Shown: positions 6,747 to 12,504, numbered from the stretch's first letter. The stretch is DNA of 12,623 nt from Oscillospiraceae bacterium (GCA_900768105.1 CAAGBQ010000017.1:1-12623), one strand, 5' to 3'. The notes: generated by a model from the letters alone, not told the origin. Program-made: numbers and translations.

Positions 6747-7184
6747 TCACTCCAGCCAGATGTTATAGATTTTCAGCGTATCGCCGCCCGCTTTGTCGTT
6801 CAGGATTTTAATATAGTTATATCCTGCGTCCGCTGCGGTTATATCAAAGCTGTATACCGTGCGCTCCGTGGAGGTGATGTCCTTTTTGCGCGTGCCGGAA
6901 AGCGCGCCGTTCATTGTGCCGCCGCTGTTGTCGGAATAGCCGATATAGGCAGGTTCCGTAACCGCACCCAAAAACGCAAGCTCAAAATTGAGGGTGTGGT
7001 ATTGGGTAATATCCTCAACATGGGCAATCAAAGAGGAATATTTCCACAAAAGCAGGTGGTCGGCGTTAAAAGTGCAGCGGTTTTGCGGAATGGTCGCTTC
7101 AACGGAGCTGCCGCCGCTTTTGTAGATATAGAATTTTCTGTCGCCGCAGGCTGCCAAAAGCAGCCTTCTTCTCATTCTATTCAT
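6747..7184 (-). CDS. Unrecognised protein of a phage tail-fibre cassette
   Basis: A 145-residue protein that I do not recognise. It starts with a very basic MNRMRRRLLLAAC stretch, then continues with mixed polar and aromatic sequence rich in predicted beta strands (for example HTLNFELAFLG, TVYSFDIT, YNYIKILND, DTLKIYNIWLE). This would suit a beta-sandwich of a fibre tip, adhesin or carbohydrate-binding type, which is inference only. Its start overlaps the tail-fibre stop codon in an ATGA arrangement, and GGAG lies upstream inside the fibre gene, so the two are translationally coupled. The coupling suggests that it is a fibre partner, chaperone or tip protein. The Arg-rich, Leu-rich start is too short and too basic to be a clear signal peptide. 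Confidence 0.75.
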   Translation of the reverse strand: MNRMRRRLLLAACGDRKFYIYKSGGSSVEATIPQNRCTFNADHLLLWKYSSLIAHVEDITQYHTLNFELAFLGAVTEPAYIGYSDNSGGTMNGALSGTRKKDITSTERTVYSFDITAADAGYNYIKILNDKAGGDTLKIYNIWLE

Positions 7185-7951
7185 TGCGCCGCACTCCAGT
7201 TCTTCCAGATTACATAACCGTCAAGGCAGTCGAATTCCCATACCTCGTTTGCGGCGGCGGCGGTAATATCGTCGCCCGCGGATGCGAAAAAATCCTCTGT
7301 GACGACGGCGGGCGCGGCACTGCCGAAGGTGATGAAGCCGTGGCAGGAAACGGGGCCGCCATAGATGTTAACTTCGCCCGCATTCGTAATCACATATTCG
7401 ATGTTGTCCTCCAGCTCGATGTCCGCATCGCCGGAGTATATTTCCTGCTGCGGTTTAAAGGCAAAGCCGGAGGCGGCTTTGCTTTCGGTAGTGAGCACGC
7501 CGGAGCTGCCCGTTACCACAAGCAGCCCCTTTGCCATGCCGATGGCGCCGGCGGAGGTGAGATTTCCGTGGGCGTGGGCGGCTTTCGCCGCGCCTATGTC
7601 CGCCGGAGCAATGGCGTCCGCGCCGCCGGTTTTGTGGCGGGCGGCGTGTATTTTTGCCGCGGCGCCGACCTGCTCCGCCGTATAATCTCCCGCATGGGCG
7701 ATAACGGCGCCTGCGCGCCCGAAAACGCTTGTTACCGCGCCGGAGGCAAGCACCACATCTCCAAGCTCCTCCTTTGTGGCATATTCGCTTTCAATTTCCT
7801 CGGAATTGGAATTCATTGCGGGAATGACCACATCCCGAACAATTTCCTCCACCTTTGCCTGCATTTCCGCCGCGGAAAGACCCGGAACATCCGCCTGACC
7901 GCACACGCCTTTGCCCGCAAGGTCGGTTTCGGTAATTTTTTTAAGTGCCAT
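7181..7951 (-). CDS. Phage tail-fibre-like protein
   Basis: A 256-residue protein with features of phage tail fibres. It has a conserved start (MALKKITETDLAGKGV), a helical segment AAEMQAKVEEIVRD (27-40), a VTSVFGRAGAV-AHAGDYTAEQVGA segment (73-97) like the SVNGxxGxV-DVGA repeats of fibre proteins, and HAARHKTGGADAIAPADIGA (102-121), then AHAHGNLTSAGAIG (125-138). The C-terminal part (about 165-256) appears beta-rich and may be the receptor-facing domain. AAAGGAG (complement of 7964-7970) lies 12 bases before the start, slightly far but strong. It is the first gene of a minus-strand trio ending in a holin. No capsid, portal, integrase or baseplate genes flank it, so it is either a prophage or tailocin remnant or a standalone module. 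Confidence 0.85.
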   Translation of the reverse strand: MALKKITETDLAGKGVCGQADVPGLSAAEMQAKVEEIVRDVVIPAMNSNSEEIESEYATKEELGDVVLASGAVTSVFGRAGAVIAHAGDYTAEQVGAAAKIHAARHKTGGADAIAPADIGAAKAAHAHGNLTSAGAIGMAKGLLVVTGSSGVLTTESKAASGFAFKPQQEIYSGDADIELEDNIEYVITNAGEVNIYGGPVSCHGFITFGSAAPAVVTEDFFASAGDDITAAAANEVWEFDCLDGYVIWKNWSAAQ

Positions 7952-7980
7952 AAAATTTTCTTTCTCCTTTCAAAGGTTCA

Positions 7981-8013
7981 TTGCCGCGGGGGCGGCTTTC
8001 CCCTGCGCGGCAA
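7981..8013 (-). other. 12-bp hairpin in the leader of the tail-fibre gene
   Basis: 8 bp pair (7981-7988 with 8006-8013) and a further 4 GC pairs (7989-7992 with 8000-8003) follow across a two-base bulge, leaving a 7-base loop. It lies just upstream of the ribosome binding site at 7964-7970. It could be a leader structure controlling the cassette, or a repeat remnant. Confidence 0.5.
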
Positions 8014-8088
8014 AGTTAGCATAGCATCTTTAAATGCAAATTTGTGATGATGTTTTGCGTTCTTTAAAGAAAATTTTATAGAGATTAC

Positions 8089-8147
8089 AGCCTGCCTCGG
8101 CTTTTCCGTAAAAAGGAGCAAAAGCGCCGCCGCTGCCGCGGCAGGCT
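8089..8147. other. Compound stem-loop element, possible structured RNA
   Basis: AGCCTGCC (8089-8096) pairs perfectly with GGCAGGCT (8140-8147). Inside, a second helix can form from 8100-8107 with parts of 8115-8125, leaving a GC-rich arm at 8126-8139. The 8-bp closing stem around a 43-base insert is unlikely to be chance alone in this GC-rich context, but no family is recognised. Confidence 0.4.
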
Positions 8148-8209
8148 CTTCCGCTTCGACTGCAAATCTTTATTCATAATACATATTTTTTCTTTGCGGT
8201 GCATTTTTA

Positions 8210-8238
8210 TTGACAAGTGAGGCAAAAATTATTACAAT
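8210..8238 (+). promoter_or_regulatory. Sigma-A promoter of the RNase J gene
   Basis: A perfect TTGACA (8210-8215) and TACAAT (8233-8238) are separated by 17 bases. It is the best promoter in the window. The predicted start of transcription is about 8245, which gives a leader of roughly 250 nt before the coding region. Confidence 0.85.
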
Positions 8239-8244
8239 ATAAGT

Positions 8245-8496
8245 AACGAATGTGTCCGGAAAAAAATTTAATCTGTGATTTTTTATTTTCCATGCCGAAA
8301 AATGCGGCTTGGGTCTTTTTTGGCGCGGCAAAAACACGCTTTGGGCGTTTTTTGCTCGGTTTATTTAATCTATTTTTTTATTTTTTGCGAAAATAGGGCG
8401 TCATTCTGCCCAAATTCAAAAAGCCCTGTGTAAATCCCGCGCCGCCATCCATAAAAAATATAATTTCATTTACATACAAACCATAGAAAAGGAGGT
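8245..8496 (+). promoter_or_regulatory. Long 5' leader of RNase J with hairpins
   Basis: The leader contains a GCCG/CGGC hairpin (about 8294-8308). It also has a terminator-like hairpin, CAAAAACACGC paired with GCGTTTTTTG (about 8330-8356) with one mismatch, several T runs, and a short open frame without a ribosome binding site (8292-8396). It ends in a very strong AAAAGGAGG (8487-8495). RNase J genes in Firmicutes can be autoregulated, so the leader may be a target; this is inference. Confidence 0.45.
8487..8495 (+). promoter_or_regulatory. Strong Shine-Dalgarno with unusual start choices
   Basis: AAAAGGAGG is followed after one base by TTG (8497), and in frame by ATT codons at 8500 and 8506. 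No ATG lies at a normal distance; the first in-frame ATG is at 8569 and has no Shine-Dalgarno. The true start is therefore a TTG with too little spacing, a rare ATT start, or the late ATG. Confidence 0.7.
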
Positions 8497-10524
8497 TTGA
8501 TTTTTATTAAAAATCAGACAGAACGCGAAAAACAGCAAAAATCAAATTTAGATAAGCTTGATTTGATTATGTCAAGCCTGCCGGAAGCACAGTATGCCCA
8601 CGAAGAGCCGGCGGAAAAAAAGCAAAAGCACAAAGGCCGCCCGAAAAAGGAGGCAAAACCCGCCGAAAAAAAGCCGGAGCAAAAACAGGAGCAAAAGCCG
8701 GAACAAAAACGCACCCAGCCAAAGCTTCCGCCAAAGCGCAAGCCGGAGCAAAAGCAGCTTCCCGCAAAAAAGCAGCCGGAACCGCATTTTGATGCGGAAA
8801 AGGAAAACGCCTTCGGCGGAAAGCGCCGCCGCGGCAGACCGCCCCTTGCGGCGAAGAACCCGCCCCTTAAAATAATTCCGTTGGGCGGCTTGGGCGAAAT
8901 CGGAAAAAATATGACCGTGTATGAATACGAGGACGAAATAATCATAGTCGATTGCGGAATGGCTTTTCCCGATGACGAAATGCTCGGCGTTGACCTTGTA
9001 ATTCCGGATTTCACATACCTTGAGGAAAACAAGGACAAAATCAAGGGTCTTTTTATCACCCACGGGCACGAGGACCACATCGGCGCGGTTCCCTATCTGC
9101 TGCAAAAGCTGAATATTCCGGTTTTTGCAACGCGGTTCAGCATGGCGCTTATTGAAATGAAGCTTGCGGAAAAAGGGCTTTTGGGCAATGCAAAGCTTAC
9201 GGTGGTAAAACCCGGCGAAACCGTTTCCGCCGGAATTATGAGCGTGGAATTTATCTATGTCAACCACTCAATTCCCGATTCCTGCGCCTTTGCAATACAC
9301 ACGCCGGCGGGCGTTGTTATCCAAACCGGCGACTTTAAGGTGGATTATACCCCAACCCGCGGCGGAGTAATCGACCTTGCGCGCTTCGGCGAGCTTGGAA
9401 GCAAGGGCGTGCTTGCCCTGCTTTCGGATTCCACCAATGCGGAGCGCCCCGGCAGCACCCCAAGCGAGCGGATAGTGGGCGAATCCTTTGATATGCTCTT
9501 TAAAAATGCCGAGGGGCGGCGCATTATTATCGCAACCTTTTCCTCCAATGTTCACCGCGTTCAGCTTGCCATAGATTCCGCGGTAAAATTTGGGCGCAAG
9601 GTTGCCGTTTCCGGAAGGAGCATGGAGCAGGTTGTGGATAAGGCGCTGGAGCTTGGCTATCTTGAAGCGCCGGAGGGCACCGTTGTGCCCCTTGACGCAA
9701 TCAACCGTATGCCGGAGGGCGAAGCCGTTGTGGTAACCACCGGAAGCCAGGGCGAGCCTATGTCCGCCCTTACGCGGATGGCCATGGGCGACCACCGCAA
9801 AATAAATATTACAAGTCGCGACCTTGTAATCATCTCCGCCTATCCCATTCCCGGCAACGAAAAAAGCGTCGGCAGGGTTGTAAACGAGCTTATGCGCCTT
9901 GGCGCGGAGGTGGTTTATGAACGGTACAGCCAAATCCATGTTTCCGGCCACGCCTGCCAGGACGAGGAAAAGCTGATGATCGCCCTTACAAAGCCGCAGT
10001 ATTTCATTCCGCTTCACGGTGAATACAAGCACCTTAAAATCCACGCTTCCACAGCCGTTTCCATGGGCATGGATGAGGAAAATGTGCTTATTCCGGAGCT
10101 TGGCAGGGTGATTGAGGTAAGCGTAAACGGCATTTCCGCCGTAAGCAGCGTTACCGCGGGCGCCGTTCTTGTGGACGGCCTTGGCGTGGGCGATGTGGGA
10201 AATGTGGTTTTGCGCGACAGAAAGCACCTTGGCGAAGACGGTCTTATGGTAATTACCGTTACCTTGAGCGACAGAGGAGAAATCCTTGCCGGACCGGACA
10301 TTGTTTCCCGCGGATTTGTTTATGTGCGGGATTCAGAGGATATGCTTGAGGCAACGAAAAAGGTCGTTGCGGATGCGCTGCTTTCCTCCGTTTCCGAAAA
10401 CAAGCGCGACTGGCAGAATCTTAAAATAAAAATCCGCGACGCCGCGGGAGATTATCTCTATGGCCTTACCCAAAGAAGACCGATGATACTTCCGGTTATC
10501 GAGGAAGTAAAGCTTAATCAATAA
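8497..10524 (+). CDS. rnj: Ribonuclease J (metallo-beta-lactamase/beta-CASP) with long basic N-terminal extension
   Basis: RNase J is the 5'-to-3' exonuclease and endonuclease that matures and degrades RNA in the cytoplasm of Gram-positive bacteria. The enzyme proper begins near residue 124 with LKIIPLGGLGEIGKN and carries the zinc motif HGHEDH (189-194), NHSIPDS, QTGDFK, SGHA and LHGEYKHL (around 506-513), in family order and at full length. Ahead of it are about 120 residues not found in the roughly 555-residue classic enzymes. This extension is rich in Lys, Gln, Glu and Pro and is likely disordered. It contains GRPKK (47-51) and KRRRGRPPL (109-117), which resemble AT-hook cores. The extension may bind nucleic acid or partners. 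The 5' end of the frame is uncertain (TTG 8497, ATT 8500 or 8506, or ATG 8569). The gene is single, has its own promoter and ends before a strong terminator. Confidence 0.95.
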   Translation: MIFIKNQTEREKQQKSNLDKLDLIMSSLPEAQYAHEEPAEKKQKHKGRPKKEAKPAEKKPEQKQEQKPEQKRTQPKLPPKRKPEQKQLPAKKQPEPHFDAEKENAFGGKRRRGRPPLAAKNPPLKIIPLGGLGEIGKNMTVYEYEDEIIIVDCGMAFPDDEMLGVDLVIPDFTYLEENKDKIKGLFITHGHEDHIGAVPYLLQKLNIPVFATRFSMALIEMKLAEKGLLGNAKLTVVKPGETVSAGIMSVEFIYVNHSIPDSCAFAIHTPAGVVIQTGDFKVDYTPTRGGVIDLARFGELGSKGVLALLSDSTNAERPGSTPSERIVGESFDMLFKNAEGRRIIIATFSSNVHRVQLAIDSAVKFGRKVAVSGRSMEQVVDKALELGYLEAPEGTVVPLDAINRMPEGEAVVVTTGSQGEPMSALTRMAMGDHRKINITSRDLVIISAYPIPGNEKSVGRVVNELMRLGAEVVYERYSQIHVSGHACQDEEKLMIALTKPQYFIPLHGEYKHLKIHASTAVSMGMDEENVLIPELGRVIEVSVNGISAVSSVTAGAVLVDGLGVGDVGNVVLRDRKHLGEDGLMVITVTLSDRGEILAGPDIVSRGFVYVRDSEDMLEATKKVVADALLSSVSENKRDWQNLKIKIRDAAGDYLYGLTQRRPMILPVIEEVKLNQ

Positions 10525-10543
10525 AATATTTTTTATACGGAAG

Positions 10544-10579
10544 GCGTTCCGCGCTTAAAAGGCGCGGAACGCTTTTTTT
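10544..10579 (+). terminator. Rho-independent terminator of RNase J
   Basis: An 11-bp perfect GC-rich stem (10544-10554 with 10562-10572) with a 7-base loop is followed by seven T (10573-10579). Confidence 0.95.
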
Positions 10580-10619
10580 GCTTTGAGCACGGGCGCGGCT
10601 TTTAAAAAAAATTCCGCCC

Positions 10620-10654
10620 GCGGCAAAGCCGCCCTCCGTAAAAAATTTTTACGG
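10620..10654. repeat. Two adjacent palindromes just upstream of the DUF1292 promoter
   Basis: GCGGC-AAA-GCCGC (10620-10632) is followed by CCGTAAAAA-A-TTTTTACGG (10636-10654), which ends three bases before the -35 box. The first palindrome shares 14 bases (GCGGCAAAGCCGCC) with hairpin 1 of the element at 16-30. The second could be an operator or a remnant terminator. Confidence 0.6.
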
Positions 10655-10657
10655 TGA

Positions 10658-10686
10658 TTGACTTTGCGCGCATTTTCATATAATAT
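10658..10686 (+). promoter_or_regulatory. Promoter of the DUF1292 gene pair
   Basis: TTGACT (10658-10663) is followed by overlapping -10 candidates: TATAAT (10679-10684, 15-base spacer) and TAATAT (10681-10686, 17-base spacer). The 5' leader would be about 35 nt. Confidence 0.7.
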
Positions 10687-10724
10687 ATAGATAGAAATAA
10701 AATCCGGCGAAAGGAACTGAAAAT

Positions 10725-11057
10725 ATGGCAAAAGATATTGAAAAGAACATTCCCGATGAGGAAAATTTCGGCAACGATATACTCACCCTTGTTGATGAGG
10801 ACGGAACCGAACACGAATTTGAGGTTATCGACAGCCTTGTTACCGACGACAACGAATATTTTGCGCTTATCCCCACCGAAACTGCGGAAAACCTTGCTTC
10901 CGACGACGGCGAGCTTGTTATTCTAAAGGTTGTTGAGGACAACGGCGAAGAATTTTTGGAGCCTATTGAGGACGACGACGAATTTGAGGAAATTTCCGAA
11001 ATTTTTATGGATCGCCTTGAAGAATACTACGATTTTGACGCCGGCGAGGAAGAATAA
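10725..11057 (+). CDS. DUF1292 family acidic protein, copy 1 (YrzB-like)
   Basis: A 110-residue, strongly acidic soluble protein. The core ILTLVDEDGTEHEFEVIDSLVTDDNEYFALIP, continuing to ELVILKVVED and then FLEPIEDDDEFEEI, is the DUF1292 pattern. This family is universal in Firmicutes, often near the Holliday-junction resolvase yqgF/yrrK, and its function is unknown. The ATG has AAAGGA about 9 bases upstream. The tail ends in EEYYDFDAGEEE, more acidic than usual. It is the first gene of a two-gene unit with a second DUF1292 gene three bases later, which suggests an ancient tandem duplication. Confidence 0.88.
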   Translation: MAKDIEKNIPDEENFGNDILTLVDEDGTEHEFEVIDSLVTDDNEYFALIPTETAENLASDDGELVILKVVEDNGEEFLEPIEDDDEFEEISEIFMDRLEEYYDFDAGEEE

Positions 11058-11060
11058 ACC

Positions 11061-11330
11061 GTGGCGGAAGAATTTGAAAGCTATAACAGCGTGACCCTTA
11101 CCGACGAAAACGGCAGGGATATTGAATTTGAGCTTGTTGACGCCATTGAGCACGAAGGGAAAAAGTATTGCATACTTTTTCCGGCGGAGCTTTCCGCGGA
11201 GGAACGCGCCGAAACGGAGCCGGTAATCCTTGAATATATCACCGATGATGACGGAGATTATCTTGAGGAGCTTTCCGACGAGGATGAATATGACGAGATG
11301 TACGGAATATATCTTGACGGCGTGGAATAA
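11061..11330 (+). CDS. DUF1292 family acidic protein, copy 2 (YrzB-like)
   Basis: An 89-residue acidic protein with the same architecture as its neighbour: SVTLTDENGRDIEFELVDAIEHEGKKYCILFP, then PVILEYITDDDGDYLEELSDEDEYDEM. It starts with GTG at 11061, preceded by GAGGAAG (11046-11052) inside the end of copy 1, so the two are co-transcribed and coupled. The pair may form a heterodimer or have divided roles; this is inference. Sequence identity between the copies looks modest, so the duplication is not recent. Confidence 0.88.
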   Translation: MAEEFESYNSVTLTDENGRDIEFELVDAIEHEGKKYCILFPAELSAEERAETEPVILEYITDDDGDYLEELSDEDEYDEMYGIYLDGVE

Positions 11331-11442
11331 TAAATTTAAAGACGCGGTCTGAAAAGCCTTCCCAACCGCCCCTGTGTAAGTCCCGCGCTGCGGCGCAACC
11401 GGTAAACCGTGCACCGCAAAACACAACAAAACTTAACAAAAC
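11331..11442. other. Gene-free spacer upstream of the structured RNA
   Basis: No gene or clear promoter is visible. It contains a 19-base stretch (11370-11388), CCCTGTGTAARTCCCGCGC, that recurs at 8424-8442 with one mismatch, and a C/A-rich part (11407-11442) without secondary structure just before the RNA. No sigma-A promoter with good spacing could be found here. Confidence 0.5.
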
Positions 11443-11628
11443 CGCACTGCCTTGTGCGAGAATCGTCCTTTATTTTAATCCAACACTTATTGAAACGGGA
11501 GCTACTCTCCGGCCGCGTAGTGTATGCCCGAATTTATTCGGGGAACGCCAAACGGTTGGGTGGGCATACCCACCCTTGTCGAAAGACGGGTTTCAATTAC
11601 GGACTGTTCGGCAAGGCGGTGCGTTTTT
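11443..11628 (+). ncRNA. Structured non-coding RNA, multibranched with probable pseudoknot (family not certain; raiA-like is one candidate)
   Basis: The closing stem P1 pairs 11443-11454 with 11612-11623 (12 bp, one wobble), is extended by A-T pairs and ends in T5 (11624-11628), so the 3' end doubles as a terminator. P2 pairs 11460-11468 with 11601-11609 (one mismatch). P3 pairs ATTGAAAC 11489-11496 with GTTTCAAT 11590-11597 perfectly. Inside are hairpins at 11498-11510, 11527-11542 (CCCGAA, loop TTTA, TTCGGG), 11558-11575 (GGGTGGG, loop CATA, CCCACCC) and 11576-11589 (GAAA tetraloop). ACACT 11483-11487 can pair with AGTGT 11519-11523, crossing P3 as a pseudoknot. A competing 8-bp helix (11522-11529 with 11562-11569) suggests a switch or an alternative fold. 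No ORF with a ribosome binding site fits. The shape is not the single rod of 6S RNA and lacks SRP, RNase P and tmRNA signatures. The raiA motif of Firmicutes is my best guess, from memory of its multibranched, pseudoknotted form only. Confidence 0.78.
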
Positions 11629-11656
11629 GATGAAAACAGAAAGGAGCGCCTTTTTT

Positions 11657-12358
11657 ATGTGGCTTGAAAGAACCGAGCTTGTGCTTGGAAAGGAGCGGCT
11701 GCTCCGCCTTGAAAACGCGCGGGTCGCCGTAATCGGCCTTGGCGGAGTGGGCGGCGCGGCGGCGGAAGCGCTTGTTCGCGCAGGAGTGGGGCATATGCTT
11801 TTTATCGACGGCGACTCCGTCGACGACACAAACCGCAACCGCCAGCTTCTTGCCACGGCGGAAACCGTTGGCGCGGACAAAATAAAAGCCGCCGAAAAGC
11901 GCTACCGCGCCATCAACCCAAACGGCGACTTTACCTTTATGAAGGAATTTTACCTTCCGGAAAACAGCGCGTGGCTTTATAACTGGAATCCGGATTATAT
12001 AATCGACGCCATTGATACGGTGACTGCAAAGCTTGATATAGCTTTGCAGTGCAAAAACCGCAAAATTCCGCTTATCGCCTGCCTTGGCACCGGCAACCGC
12101 CTTAATCCGGAGCTGCTGCGCCTGGGGGATATTTCCGAAACGGCGGGCTGCGGCTGCCCCCTTGCAAAGGTGATGCGGCGGGAGCTTCGCCGCCGCGGAA
12201 TTGAACGCCTGCCGGTGCTTTTCAGCACCGAGGAGCCGGCAAAAGCAATTGCGGAAAGCGCCGCGGGCCGCCACCCGCCGGGCAGCATATCCTTTGTGCC
12301 GCCGGTGGCGGGCTATATCATTGCCGGCAAATGCGTCCGCGACCTTGCGGGTCTTTAA
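11657..12358 (+). CDS. tcdA: tRNA threonylcarbamoyladenosine dehydratase (TcdA/CsdL, ThiF-E1 fold)
   Basis: TcdA uses ATP to convert t6A37 in ANN-decoding tRNAs to the cyclic form ct6A. The 233-residue protein has the family start LERTELVLGKE, a nucleotide-binding GLGGVG (27-32), FIDGDSVDDTNRNRQ (49-63, with the conserved Asp and NxNRQ), a YIIDAIDTVTAK segment (114-125), CLGTGNRLNP (142-151), DISETAGCGCPLAKVMRRELRRRGI (158-182), FSTEEP, and PGSISFVPPVAGYIIAGK near the end. All match TcdA rather than ThiF or MoeB; no zinc Cys pairs are seen. The ATG at 11657 has AAAGGAG 11 bases upstream and gives the usual N-terminus. The frame stays open upstream to a TTG at 11576, but that lies inside the structured RNA. 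The RNA's terminator ends 28 bases before the start codon, so tcdA may be expressed by read-through. Confidence 0.93.
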   Translation: MWLERTELVLGKERLLRLENARVAVIGLGGVGGAAAEALVRAGVGHMLFIDGDSVDDTNRNRQLLATAETVGADKIKAAEKRYRAINPNGDFTFMKEFYLPENSAWLYNWNPDYIIDAIDTVTAKLDIALQCKNRKIPLIACLGTGNRLNPELLRLGDISETAGCGCPLAKVMRRELRRRGIERLPVLFSTEEPAKAIAESAAGRHPPGSISFVPPVAGYIIAGKCVRDLAGL

Positions 12359-12397
12359 ATGCAGCGCACTTCTCGCCTTCTCTGTGCAAGGTTTGCA

Positions 12398-12435
12398 GCG
12401 CACCAACGCCGTGCAAGCCTTCCCCAAGGGGAAGG
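12398..12435 (+). repeat. Dispersed palindromic repeat, second copy
   Basis: CAACGCC, then two variable bases, then GCAAGCCTTCCCC and AAGGGGAAGG, is shared with the reverse strand of 5883-5914. The core CCTTCCCCAAGGGGAAGG (12418-12435) is itself palindromic. Repeats of this look are common between genes in Oscillospiraceae. Confidence 0.75.
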
Positions 12436-12461
12436 TGGCACCCGCGGCAGCGTAATTTACT

Positions 12462-12504
12462 CCCCTCTGGGGAGATGTCGGCGAAGCCGACAGAGGGGCT
12501 TTTT
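12462..12504 (+). terminator. Nested hairpin terminator after tcdA
   Basis: CCCCTCT (12462-12468) pairs with AGAGGGG (12492-12498). Inside, GTCGGC (12477-12482) pairs with GCCGAC (12486-12491) around GAA, with 12469-12476 bulged. CTTTTT follows (12499-12504). It looks like a repeat sequence used as a terminator. Confidence 0.8.

Larger units (their letters stand above)
7952..8209. other. Divergent intergenic region with two structured elements
   Basis: This gene-free stretch lies between the tail-fibre gene (-) and the RNase J promoter (+). It contains the hairpin at 7981-8013 and the longer folded element at 8089-8147. I found no convincing promoter for the minus-strand cassette, although TATAAA and TATGCT boxes exist on the minus strand without good -35 partners. 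Confidence 0.5.

Noticed and set aside
7184..8047. 287-codon + strand frame opposite the tail-fibre gene
   Set aside because: It is a shadow of the minus-strand fibre gene, which has a ribosome binding site and clear fibre motifs.
9268..10227. 319-codon minus-strand open frame inside RNase J
   Set aside because: It is fully antisense to the conserved RNase J core, has no ribosome binding site, and arises from GC-rich codon usage.
11489..11597. ATTGAAAC / GTTTCAAT pair, resembling ends of type I CRISPR repeats
   Set aside because: There are only two copies in inverted orientation with no spacer array; they form helix P3 of the structured RNA.
11443..11628. 6S RNA as the identity of the structured RNA
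   Set aside because: 6S RNA is a single rod with one central bubble; this RNA has four internal hairpins and a crossing helix.
11576..11656. Upstream TTG start for tcdA giving 27 extra residues
   Set aside because: It lies inside a hairpin of the RNA, has no Shine-Dalgarno, and the usual TcdA N-terminus begins at 11657.
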